DNA of 64,000 nucleotides from Pseudomonadota bacterium (GTDB lineage Bacteria; Pseudomonadota; Gammaproteobacteria; Steroidobacterales; Steroidobacteraceae): assembly GCA_023417315.1 (NCBI GenBank), contig JAEZFW010000010.1, forward strand, positions 1-64,000, written 5' to 3'. Positions 55,414-63,761 of this stretch are shown here, piece by piece; within the stretch, counting starts at the first letter, position 1; every line of letters begins with the position of its first letter. Under the pieces are notes generated by a model. That model was not told the origin of the DNA. It did not search any database and saw nothing but the letters and a program-made list of their open reading frames with translations. The position numbers were made by a program, and so were the translations under genes.

Positions 55414-56523
55414 ATGCACTTCCAACTCTTCTCCACCGATGGACGCGCGCGTCGCGGTCGGATCACATTTCCGCGCGGCGTCGTCGAGACACCCGCGTTC
55501 ATGCCGGTAGGTACGTATGGGACTGTGAAGGCGATGACTCCGGAGGAGCTCGTCGGCATCGGTGCGCAGATCATCCTGGGCAATACCTTCCATCTCATGC
55601 TGCGCCCCGGGATGGACGTAATCCGTGCACACGATGGCTTACATCGGTTCATGAACTGGACAGGTCCGATTCTCACCGACTCGGGCGGCTTTCAAGTGTT
55701 CAGCCTCGCGGAGCTGCGCAAGATCACGGAGGAGGGCGTGAGCTTTCGCTCGCCCGTGAACGGCGATCTGGTAATGCTCACGCCCGAGCGCTCGATGCAG
55801 GTGCAGAAGGATCTCGACTCTGACGTCGTCATGATCTTCGATGAGTGCACACCCTATCCAGCCACCGAGGCGCAAGCGCGCACCTCGATGGAGATGTCGC
55901 TGCGATGGGCCGCCCGCAGCCGCGCCGAGTTCGATCGACTCGGCAATGCGAATGCCCTGTTCGGCATCGTGCAAGGCGGCATGTACGTTCCGTTGCGCGA
56001 AGCGTCCATCGCGGGGCTCACCGGGATCGGTTTCGATGGTTATGCAATCGGTGGTCTGGCTGTCGGAGAGCCTAAAGAGGAGCGCGAACGGGTCATCGAA
56101 GCGATCGAGCCTGTTCTACCGGCAGATCGGCCGAGATACCTGATGGGTGTGGGAACGCCGGAAGACCTCGTGGAGGCCGTGCGACGAGGCATCGATATGT
56201 TCGATTGCGTCATGCCCACCCGGCACGCTCGGAACGGACATTTCTTCACGACTGACGGCGTGCTCAAGATCCGCAATGCACGCTATGAATCCGATACACG
56301 TCCTCTCGATGAGACATGCACGTGCTACACCTGCGCGCACTACAGCCGGGCGTACCTCAGACACCTCGACAAGTGCGGAGAAATTTTGGCTGCGCGGCTC
56401 GGCACCATTCATAATCTGCATCATTACCTCGCCTTGATGCAGTCGATGCGTAACGCAATCGAAGAACAACGCTTCAACGCCTTCGCCGCCGATTTCTACG
56501 CGCGCCGGCGAGAGCGCGAATGA
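55414..56523 (+). CDS. tgt: tRNA-guanine transglycosylase
   Basis: Tgt exchanges guanine-34 of queuosine tRNAs for preQ1, before QueA acts. The 369-residue protein has SGGFQVFSL (substrate site), the catalytic Asp in DMFDCVMPTRHARNG, and the zinc site CTCYTCAHYSRAYLRHL with a downstream His. Its start codon is next to a repeat arm with no Shine-Dalgarno sequence. Adjacency to queA is the normal queuosine pairing. Confidence 0.97.
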   Translation: MHFQLFSTDGRARRGRITFPRGVVETPAFMPVGTYGTVKAMTPEELVGIGAQIILGNTFHLMLRPGMDVIRAHDGLHRFMNWTGPILTDSGGFQVFSLAELRKITEEGVSFRSPVNGDLVMLTPERSMQVQKDLDSDVVMIFDECTPYPATEAQARTSMEMSLRWAARSRAEFDRLGNANALFGIVQGGMYVPLREASIAGLTGIGFDGYAIGGLAVGEPKEERERVIEAIEPVLPADRPRYLMGVGTPEDLVEAVRRGIDMFDCVMPTRHARNGHFFTTDGVLKIRNARYESDTRPLDETCTCYTCAHYSRAYLRHLDKCGEILAARLGTIHNLHHYLALMQSMRNAIEEQRFNAFAADFYARRRERE

Positions 56524-56581
56524 GCGCGCGCTTGCGTTGCTGTTCGGCACGGCAGCTTCGTGAAGGGCGGGACTTCGCGAC

Positions 56582-57676
56582 ATGAGTTCGACATCCTCCA
56601 TGCTTGCTGATCTGCCGACTGCTCCGTGGTTTCGCCGCCTTCTCGTCGCGGGCATGATCCTAGGCATCGTGCTGCTGACGTTCAGCGTCCTGCAGCCGTT
56701 CCTGGTGCCCCTGATTTGGGGAGCGATCCTTGCGTATGTGAGCTGGCCGGCGAATCAGCGCGTGCTGCGTTGGGTCGGCGGACGTCCTGCGCTTGCGGCT
56801 TTGATCACGACGCTGCTCGTGACGCTGGCGCTCATCGTGCCGATGATCTGGCTGATCCTCTTACTGCGTGTCGAGGCGCTGGCGGCATATGCCGAAGTGC
56901 AAGCGTTTCTCGCTACGCGCCCCACGTTACCGCCCGCATTGGCCGATGTGCCGTGGCTCGGACCCTGGGCGCAGCAGTTGCTCGCGGAGCTTGCCGATAA
57001 CCCCGGTGCCTTGCGCGAGCAGTTCGTGTTTCTGATGGAGGAGTCTTCGCTCGAGGTCTCACGGCTCATCGGCGGCGTGGGGCGGAACGCGGCGAAGTTG
57101 TTCTTCGCGGTGCTCTCGATGTTCTTCCTTCTGCGCGATGGGCCGCGCGTGCTGCGCGAGGTGCGCGCGATTCTCGAAGGCATCCTCGGTCCGCGCGTGA
57201 GCGACTACTTGGACGCAGTCGGTGCGACGACGCAAGCCGTCGTGTATGCCTTGATCCTGGGCGCGATCGCGCAAGGTGCGGTCGCAGGTATCGGTTACTG
57301 GATCTTCGGCCTACAGGCGCCCGTCTTGCTCGGTGCGGTCACGGTGCTCATCGCGCTGATCCCTTTCGGCGCACCGGTCGTATGGGGCAGCTTGGCCGTG
57401 TGGATGCTCGTCACGGGAAACATCGGGCCGGGCATCGGACTCCTGCTCTGGGGACTTCTGCTCGTCAGCTGGATGGACAACATCGTGCGGCCGCTCGTCA
57501 TCTCCAATGCGACGCGCATGCCGTTCTTGCTGGTCGTCTTCGGCGTGCTCGGCGGCGTGCTCGCGTTCGGACTCGTCGGATTGTTCATCGGCCCTGTGTT
57601 GCTCGCTGTCACGCTCGCGATCTGGCGAGAGTGGCTCGAGGAGCATCGGCCGAGGGATACGGTTGCGGGGGCGTGA
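56582..57676 (+). CDS. AI-2E/PerM family inner-membrane permease
   Basis: A 364-residue integral membrane protein with about eight hydrophobic segments and the AI-2E/UPF0118 pattern: N-terminal VPLIWGAILAYVSWPANQRV and C-terminal LIPFGAPVVWGSLAVWML, GIGLLLWGLLLVSWMDNIVRPLVIS, and GLFIGPVLLAV. Members are linked to export of autoinducer-2, Na+/H+ exchange or other roles, so substrate cannot be assigned. Its stop codon is in an element. It stands between tgt and yajC, where E. coli has none. Confidence 0.85.
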   Translation: MSSTSSMLADLPTAPWFRRLLVAGMILGIVLLTFSVLQPFLVPLIWGAILAYVSWPANQRVLRWVGGRPALAALITTLLVTLALIVPMIWLILLLRVEALAAYAEVQAFLATRPTLPPALADVPWLGPWAQQLLAELADNPGALREQFVFLMEESSLEVSRLIGGVGRNAAKLFFAVLSMFFLLRDGPRVLREVRAILEGILGPRVSDYLDAVGATTQAVVYALILGAIAQGAVAGIGYWIFGLQAPVLLGAVTVLIALIPFGAPVVWGSLAVWMLVTGNIGPGIGLLLWGLLLVSWMDNIVRPLVISNATRMPFLLVVFGVLGGVLAFGLVGLFIGPVLLAVTLAIWREWLEEHRPRDTVAGA

Positions 57677-57751
57677 CGTGTGGACGTGTGGACGTCAGAG
57701 GACCCGCGCTTCCGATGATTACACGACTGCACGCCTACACGTCTGCACGTT
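57674..57751. repeat. Inverted tandem-repeat element between the AI-2E permease and CorC-like genes (unit GTGTGGAC)
   Basis: The left arm 57674-57702 is TGACGTGTGGACGTGTGGAC then GTCAGAGG. The right arm 57723-57751 contains ACGACTGCACGCCTACACGT then CTGCACGT, an imperfect reverse complement. It is a convergent gap. The left arm begins at the permease stop codon and the right arm contains the CorC-like stop codon. Confidence 0.82.
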
Positions 57752-59042
57752 TTCCGCGCACGGCGTCTGCGCGCGCGAGCAGAATCTTGTCTATCCGTAC
57801 GCCATCCATATCCATGATCTCGATGCGCAGGTCGCGCCAGGTGAGGGTGTCGCCTGCTTTGGGGATGCGGCCGAGTCGCGCGAGGACGAATCCGGCGACG
57901 GTGTGATAGTCGCGACCGACCAAGTCACGTCGATTGAGACGCCGCTGCAACTCCTCGATCGGAAGATGGCCGTCGATCAGCCAGCTCCCATCCGGTCGAG
58001 AGATCGCTTCGGGCCGCTCGCGGCTTCCGAGCTCGGGCAGCTCGCCGGCAATCGCTTTCAGGATGTCGATGGGCGTCGTGATGCCTTCGATTTCGCCGTA
58101 CTCATCGGTGACGACGGCAAGATGCGTGTTCGAGCGTTGGAACTGATCGAGCAATTGGAGCGCGGAAATCGACTCTGGAATGTGTAGCGGCGGAACGATG
58201 TCGCGCTCGGCATCGATGTGACCGCGGTGCACCGCTTCACTCAGAGTCGCAAGCGTGATCACGCCGAGCAGATTGTCGAGCTTGCCGCGTGCAATGAGAA
58301 AGCGCGCGTGACCGCTTTCCTTTGCCTGTTGCCACAACGTGTCGCACGGATCGTCGATGTCGAGCCACACGACATCCTGGCGCGGAATCATGATCGAGCC
58401 GACCTTACGGTCGGCCAATGCGAGAACGCCTTCCACGAGTCGGCGCTCCGAGGCCAGGAACACGCCCGCACGCGTGCCTTCTGCAATGAGCGCTCGTACA
58501 TCGTCTTCTGTCACCGCCGCCTGCGGTGCCGCAGAGATCGGTAGAAGTCTCAGCACGGCATCGACCGACACTCTCAACAGCCAGACGAATGGCGCCATGG
58601 CTTTCGCGAACCCGCGCATGATCGGCGCGACGCGTATCGCGAGGCCTTCGGCATGGAGCAAGGCGAGCCTTTTTGGGACGAGCTCACCGATGATGAGCGA
58701 TACGTAAGTTACGAGCATGGCGACGGCGCCGAATGCCACTTCATCGGCGTAGGTGCCTGGCAGACCGATGTCAAGGAGAGCGGCCCCGAGTGGTTTCGCC
58801 AAGGTTGCCCCGCTATACAGGCCGGTAACGATGCTGATCAGCGTGATGCCGATTTGAATCGAGGACAGCAGGGTGCTCGGATCTTCGATGAGCGCGAGCG
58901 CGGATTTTGCACCCGTCCTGCCTTGCTCCACGGCGGCTTGAATGCGCGCCTTCTTCGATGCAACGAGCGCCATCTCGGACAAGGCAAAGAAGCCATTGAG
59001 CAAGATGAGGAACAAGATGACGAGGATTTCGCCAGTAGGCAT
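57735..59042 (-). CDS. CNNM/CorC-family transporter with CBS domains
   Basis: A 435-residue protein with an N-terminal DUF21 membrane domain (about 5-180, EMALVASKKARIQAAVEQG and LVTYVSLIIGELVPKRLAL), a CBS pair (about 205-330) and a C-terminal CorC_HlyC domain (about 345-425). The family includes Mg2+/Co2+ efflux and haemolysin-like proteins. The last residues (RADV) and stop codon are from a repeat arm. It is divergent from yajC. Confidence 0.9.
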   Translation of the reverse strand: MPTGEILVILFLILLNGFFALSEMALVASKKARIQAAVEQGRTGAKSALALIEDPSTLLSSIQIGITLISIVTGLYSGATLAKPLGAALLDIGLPGTYADEVAFGAVAMLVTYVSLIIGELVPKRLALLHAEGLAIRVAPIMRGFAKAMAPFVWLLRVSVDAVLRLLPISAAPQAAVTEDDVRALIAEGTRAGVFLASERRLVEGVLALADRKVGSIMIPRQDVVWLDIDDPCDTLWQQAKESGHARFLIARGKLDNLLGVITLATLSEAVHRGHIDAERDIVPPLHIPESISALQLLDQFQRSNTHLAVVTDEYGEIEGITTPIDILKAIAGELPELGSRERPEAISRPDGSWLIDGHLPIEELQRRLNRRDLVGRDYHTVAGFVLARLGRIPKAGDTLTWRDLRIEIMDMDGVRIDKILLARADAVRGKRADV

Positions 59043-59174
59043 GAACGCTGCGCTGCTCCCGTTGCAGGGGACCCGCAGTGTAAGGCGGAATGCTGGGCGC
59101 CGGCACGTTCACCGAGCCGGATCGGGTCCCGCTGCTCCCGAGCCCGAACCCCACGGGCCCTCTTGGCTCCTGTG

Positions 59175-59180
59175 TATAAT
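59175..59180 (+). promoter_or_regulatory. Probable -10 box (TATAAT) of the yajC-secD-secF operon
   Basis: A perfect TATAAT in the 218-base gap between the divergent CorC-like gene and yajC, 80 bases before the yajC ATG. No good -35 is found at the right distance (the TTGGCT at 59163 is too close). Confidence 0.55.
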
Positions 59181-59198
59181 GCGCCGCTCGTTTTTAGG

Positions 59199-59245
59199 GC
59201 CGGTCACGAGCCGGCATTCTCCAACACCTCCCTAGAGGTCTTTTT
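59199..59245 (+). promoter_or_regulatory. Leader with two small hairpins upstream of yajC
   Basis: GCCGG at 59199-59203 pairs with CCGGC at 59211-59215. Then ACCTC at 59226-59230 pairs with GAGGT at 59235-59239 around CCTA and is followed by CTTTTT at 59240-59245, terminator-like. Both would lie in the transcript from the TATAAT at 59175. An attenuator for the sec operon is possible, but the stem is short. Confidence 0.4.
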
Positions 59246-59260
59246 CGGGGGCCATTCAAG

Positions 59261-59593
59261 ATGGACTGGCTGATTTCGACCGCCGCCGCACAGGCACAAG
59301 GCGCGCCTGGGCAGCCCAGTGCGCTCACGAGCTTCCTGCCGCTCATCCTGATCTTCGTCGTTTTCTATTTCCTGCTGATCCGTCCTCAGACGAAGCGCGC
59401 GAAAGAGCATCGCGCCATGATCGCCGCGCTCGAAGTCGGCGCTGAGGTTGTGACGAACGGCGGCATCTTGGGAAAGGTGACCGAGCTCGGTGACCAGATC
59501 ATCACGCTCGAGATCGCCGAAGGCGTACGCGTCAAAGTGCAGCGCCACACCGTTGCGCAAGTTCTTCCCAAAGGGACGCTCAAGAGCGCCTGA
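59261..59593 (+). CDS. yajC: Preprotein translocase accessory subunit YajC
   Basis: YajC is a small accessory of the SecDF complex. It has 110 residues: one membrane segment (about 22-42) followed by the IRPQTKRAKEHRAMIAALEVGAEVVTNGGILGKVTEL region. Its N-terminal 20 residues are Ala-rich. It starts the yajC-secD-secF operon, 18 bases before secD. Confidence 0.96.
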   Translation: MDWLISTAAAQAQGAPGQPSALTSFLPLILIFVVFYFLLIRPQTKRAKEHRAMIAALEVGAEVVTNGGILGKVTELGDQIITLEIAEGVRVKVQRHTVAQVLPKGTLKSA

Positions 59594-59611
59594 TCGAAAT
59601 AGTTTCCTCGC

Positions 59612-61468
59612 ATGTACCAGATACCGGCTTGGCGTTATTGGCTCGTTGGCATCGTGCTCGCAGTAGGTCTGCTGCTGGCGCTCCCGAACTTCTTTGGAGA
59701 TGAACCTGCAATCCAGGTCTCGCGCGATGACCGTGGTGCAATCGATGCGGGCGGTCAGGAGCGCATCCTGGGAATCCTGGAGTCCGGCCAGGTTACGCAC
59801 AACGCGTCATACATCGAAGAAGATCGCTTAGTCGTCCGATTCACGAGCGTCGACGATCAGATCAAAGCTCGCGATGCCATCAGCGATGCCGCACCCGGCG
59901 AGTACATCGTTGCGCTCACGAGCGCCTCCCGCAGCCCGGCGTGGTTGCGTGCCATCGGATTGAAGCCGATGAGTCTAGGTCTCGACCTGCGCGGGGGGGT
60001 GCACTTCATGTACGAAGTGGACGTGCGGGCGGCAGTCGAACAGGCGTTGCAGCGGCTCGCCCAGGATGTACGGGCGCGGCTTCGCGAAGATCGCATTCAG
60101 TACCAAGCAGTCGCGGTTCGCGAAGACACGGTCGAAGTCATGTTGCGTCCCGGTGCGAACGTCGATGCCGCCCGCAAGATCATTCAGGGCGACGACCCTG
60201 GCATCGCTCTGACGGAAAATCAGGTCGATGGTGCGACGCAGATCGTCGCAAGGCTCACGCCGGAACGCATCAAACAGCGGCAAGACCTGGCGATCGAGCA
60301 GAACGTGACGACCCTACGCAACCGCGTCAACGAGCTCGGCGTGTCCGAGCCGATCGTGGCTCGCCAGGGACTGGATCGAATCGTCGTGCAATTGCCGGGC
60401 GTACAGGATCCCAATCAAGCGATCCGCGTTCTGGGCGCGACCGCGACCGTCGAATTCCGGCTGGTCGACGAAGCCAATAATCCATACGAAGCAGAACAGA
60501 CCAAGCGCGTTCCGATTGGCTCAAAGCTGTATCAAACCCGACAAGGTGGGCCGGTGCTCTTGAAGCGCGACATCATCGCCTCGGGCGATCAGCTCACCGA
60601 TGCCACGTCTGGGTTCTCGGAAGGCACACCCGCGGTACATGTGACGCTCGATTCGCGAGCAGGGCAGGCGATGTTGAAAGCGACGACCGAGAATCTCGGC
60701 CGTCGCATGGCAGTCGTCTACATTGAAAAGAAACGCTTGGAGGAAGGCGAGCATTGCGAGGGCATCCGCTCAGGCACTGAGTGTACGGAAGAAGAGGCGA
60801 TCAGCGTCGCGACGATTCAAGGCGTGTTCTCTAACCGCTTTCAGATCACGGGCCTCATGGCGTCCGAGGCGCAGGAGCTCGCATTGTTGCTGCGCGCCGG
60901 GTCGTTGGCGACGCCGATCTTCCTCGTCGAGCAACGCACGGTCGGACCGACGCTCGGTCAAGACAACATCGATGCAGGCATGATGGCGCTTGCGATCGGT
61001 GCGGTGCTCACGTTCATCTTCCTCGCGGTGTACTACCGCGTATTCGGTCTCGTTGCGAACCTCGTGCTCATCTGCAACGTCGTGCTGTTGGTCGCGGTCA
61101 TGTCGCTGCTTCAGGCATCGCTGTCGCTTCCCGGTATCGCGGGTATCGTGCTGACGATAGGTATGGCGGCGGATGCGAACGTGCTCATCTACGAGCGTAT
61201 CCGCGAGGAATTGCGCAACGGTAATTCGCCGCAGGCGGCGATCCATGCGGGCTTCGATAAAGCATTCTCAGCCATCGCGGACTCCAACATCACGACGCTG
61301 ATCGCGGGTGCGGTGCTGTTCGTATTCGGCACGGGCCCCATCAAGGGGTTCGCCGTAACGCTCGTGATCGGCATCTTCACGTCGCTATTCTCGGCGATTC
61401 TGTGCAGCCGCGTGTTCATCGATGCGATCTGGGGCCATCGTAAGCGCCTCGTGACGCTGCCGGTCTGA
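59612..61468 (+). CDS. secD: Protein translocase subunit SecD
   Basis: SecD is an RND-type subunit that uses the proton motive force to aid protein export. It has 618 residues, with a first membrane segment near 8-25, a large periplasmic P1 domain, and five C-terminal membrane segments with LGLDLRGGVHFMYEVD, IAGIVLTIGMAADANVLIYERIREELR and TTLIAGAVLFVFGTGPIKGFAVTL. It is followed after 27 bases by secF. Confidence 0.97.
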   Translation: MYQIPAWRYWLVGIVLAVGLLLALPNFFGDEPAIQVSRDDRGAIDAGGQERILGILESGQVTHNASYIEEDRLVVRFTSVDDQIKARDAISDAAPGEYIVALTSASRSPAWLRAIGLKPMSLGLDLRGGVHFMYEVDVRAAVEQALQRLAQDVRARLREDRIQYQAVAVREDTVEVMLRPGANVDAARKIIQGDDPGIALTENQVDGATQIVARLTPERIKQRQDLAIEQNVTTLRNRVNELGVSEPIVARQGLDRIVVQLPGVQDPNQAIRVLGATATVEFRLVDEANNPYEAEQTKRVPIGSKLYQTRQGGPVLLKRDIIASGDQLTDATSGFSEGTPAVHVTLDSRAGQAMLKATTENLGRRMAVVYIEKKRLEEGEHCEGIRSGTECTEEEAISVATIQGVFSNRFQITGLMASEAQELALLLRAGSLATPIFLVEQRTVGPTLGQDNIDAGMMALAIGAVLTFIFLAVYYRVFGLVANLVLICNVVLLVAVMSLLQASLSLPGIAGIVLTIGMAADANVLIYERIREELRNGNSPQAAIHAGFDKAFSAIADSNITTLIAGAVLFVFGTGPIKGFAVTLVIGIFTSLFSAILCSRVFIDAIWGHRKRLVTLPV

Positions 61469-61495
61469 CAGCTTTCAAAAAGGCAGTAAAGGTCC

Positions 61496-62452
61496 ATGGA
61501 ATTTTTCAAGCGAACGCCGAATATCGACTTCCTCGGAAAGCGGCGTTACACGTACATCATCTCCACGATCCTGATGGTGGGCTCGTTTCTGCTCATCGCA
61601 TTGCGCGGCCTCAATCTCGGTATCGACTTCACTGGTGGTGTTGTCGTCGAGGTGAGCTATCCGGGCGTCGCAGATCATGATCGCGCGCGCGAGGCGCTCG
61701 CGGCGGCTGGCTTTCCGGATGCGCAGGTGCAGTCCTTCGGAACGTCGCGTGACCTGGCAGTGCGTGTCGAAGCGCCGGACGATGTCGATGAGCGCGGCGC
61801 ACCGCTCGTCAATCAAGTTGGTCAGCGCATCCAGGAAGCATTGCAGAAAGCGGATCCCGGAGTGCAAGTCCGACGCACCGAGGTGGTTGGTCCGCAAGTC
61901 GGGCGCGACCTCACGGAGCAGGGCGGATTGGCACTGCTGTTTACCTTCATTGGCATCTTGATGTACGTGGGTTTCCGCTTCGAGAAGAAGATGGCGGCCG
62001 GCACCGTACTGGCGGCCACACACGATCCCATCGTGATCCTAGGGTTCTTCGCCGCGACCCAAATGACCTTTGATCTTTCGGTGCTTGCGGCGGTGCTGGC
62101 GGTCATCGGCTACTCGATCAACGACACGGTGGTCGTATTCGACCGTGTTCGCGAAGTGCTGCTGGGCACGCGCAAGGGCACCTCGAACAAGGACATGCTC
62201 AATCTCGCAGTCAATCAAACCTTGTCACGCACGTTGATGACGAGCTTCTCGGTTCTTTTCGTCGTGCTCTCCCTGTATTTCTTCGGCGGCGAGACGCTGA
62301 AAGGCTTCTCGATCGCAATCATCGTCGGCGTGCTCATCGGTACTTACTCCTCGATCTTCGTCGCAGCTTCGCTAGCCTATGACATGAAGCTGAAGCCGCA
62401 GGATCTGATGGAAATCAAGAAGAGCGATCCGGAGCTCGATGCGCTGCCGTGA
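61496..62452 (+). CDS. secF: Protein translocase subunit SecF
   Basis: SecF is the partner of SecD. Its 318 residues show six membrane segments, GIDFTGGVVVEVSYP at about 44-58, and the proton-pathway stretch GYSINDTVVVFDRVREVLL with SRTLMTSFSVLFVVLSLYFFGGETLKGFSIAIIVGVLIGTYSSIFVA. It ends the yajC-secD-secF operon and is followed by a repeat element. Confidence 0.97.
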   Translation: MEFFKRTPNIDFLGKRRYTYIISTILMVGSFLLIALRGLNLGIDFTGGVVVEVSYPGVADHDRAREALAAAGFPDAQVQSFGTSRDLAVRVEAPDDVDERGAPLVNQVGQRIQEALQKADPGVQVRRTEVVGPQVGRDLTEQGGLALLFTFIGILMYVGFRFEKKMAAGTVLAATHDPIVILGFFAATQMTFDLSVLAAVLAVIGYSINDTVVVFDRVREVLLGTRKGTSNKDMLNLAVNQTLSRTLMTSFSVLFVVLSLYFFGGETLKGFSIAIIVGVLIGTYSSIFVAASLAYDMKLKPQDLMEIKKSDPELDALP

Positions 62453-62460
62453 CCTAAGAC

Positions 62461-62638
62461 GGTAGGCTGTAGGCCGTAGGCTGTAGGCTGTAGCCAGAGA
62501 AGAAGAGCCCGACTCCTCAATCCAGTGCCGTCTGAGACAAATCATTCACCGGTGGTTGGTTGCCTAGCCGCAGCGGTTGCTGCGGGCTGCAACGATCGCG
62601 CGCTGGCTACAGCCTACAGTCTACAGCCCACAGCCTAA
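62461..62638 (+). repeat. Inverted tandem-repeat element between secF and terC (unit GTAGGCT)
   Basis: The left arm 62461-62501 has GGTAGGCTGTAGGCCGTAGG, CTGTAGGCTGTAGCC then AGAGAAGAAG. The right arm 62603-62638 is CTGGCTACAGCCTACAGTCT followed by ACAGCCCACAGCC. The spacer is about 100 bases without a gene. The arm ends about six bases before the terC ATG. Confidence 0.92.
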
Positions 62639-62643
62639 TCCTC

Positions 62644-63609
62644 ATGTCCCTCTTCATCTGGATCGCATTCTTCGTTCTGTTTATCGCAGTGCTCGCGCTC
62701 GATCTCGGTGTCCTGCATCGCGAGTCGCGCGAGATGAGCGTGCGTCAGGCGCTCGGGTGGACGACCGTCTGGATCCTGACCGCCTTATCGTTCAGCGGCT
62801 TGGTCTACGGCGTGTACGAGCATCAATGGCTCGGGTGGCGCACGGGAGAACAGGCGATTCCCGGCTCGGAGGCGATGATTCAATACATCACCGGCTACTT
62901 GCTCGAATGGTCGCTGTCGGTCGACAACATCTTCGTGATCGCCGTGATCTTCACGTTCATGAGGATCCCGGCACAGTTTCAGTACCGCGTTCTATTCTGG
63001 GGAATCGTCGGTGCGATCGTTCTGCGCGGAGCGATGATCGCGATGGGCGCCGCGCTCATTCATGCGTTCGACTGGATGTTTTACGTGTTCGGCGGCATCT
63101 TGCTGCTCTCCGCTGCGAGAATGCTGAAAAGCGAGGAAGAGCAGTTCGATCCGAGCAAGAGCGTGCTGGTGCGCATCGCTCGCCGTGTCTATCCGGTCAC
63201 CGACCGGCTGGATGGCGAGCGGTTCTTTACGATGGAGAACGGCAAGCGCGCAGCGACACCCTTGTTCGTGACGCTGTTGCTCGTGGACTTTGCCGACGTC
63301 GTGTTCGCGGTGGATTCGATCCCAGCGATCTTTGCCGTGACTCAGGATCCATTCATCGTCTTCACGTCGAATGCTTTCGCCATCTTGGGCCTGCGCTCCT
63401 TGTACTTCGCGATCGCAGGGCTGATGGTGATGTTCAAGTACATCAAGATCAGCCTGATTTTCATCCTGGCTTTCGTGGGTGTGAAGATGATGCTCCATCA
63501 TCACATGCAGATCCCTCATGCCATCTCACTCGGGGTCATTGTCGGCTTCCTCGCCATCGGCATTGTCGCCTCGCTCATGTCAGCCCGCCGGGAGCGTCAG
63601 GCCACTTGA
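62644..63609 (+). CDS. TerC/Alx family integral membrane protein
   Basis: A 321-residue protein of the TerC family (YceF/Alx-type), now linked to manganese export in some bacteria. It has about eight or nine membrane segments with two Asp-containing motifs: LEWSLSVDNIFVIAVI and FADVVFAVDSIPAIF. The ATG at 62644 is chosen since upstream sequence is the repeat element. A second TerC-family gene follows 150 bases downstream. Confidence 0.92.
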   Translation: MSLFIWIAFFVLFIAVLALDLGVLHRESREMSVRQALGWTTVWILTALSFSGLVYGVYEHQWLGWRTGEQAIPGSEAMIQYITGYLLEWSLSVDNIFVIAVIFTFMRIPAQFQYRVLFWGIVGAIVLRGAMIAMGAALIHAFDWMFYVFGGILLLSAARMLKSEEEQFDPSKSVLVRIARRVYPVTDRLDGERFFTMENGKRAATPLFVTLLLVDFADVVFAVDSIPAIFAVTQDPFIVFTSNAFAILGLRSLYFAIAGLMVMFKYIKISLIFILAFVGVKMMLHHHMQIPHAISLGVIVGFLAIGIVASLMSARRERQAT

Positions 63610-63761
63610 TGCGATTTTTTTGCTCAATCCCGGAACTTCGGAGAGAGCGAAGCTATCAAGCTAGAACCCTAAGGCATCTGGAGCGCGCGTGGTGCATCGA
63701 TGGGCCCCGTGACGGCGACTAGCGCGTCTCGAAGAACAAGCAGAGCGATCCGGAGACCACG

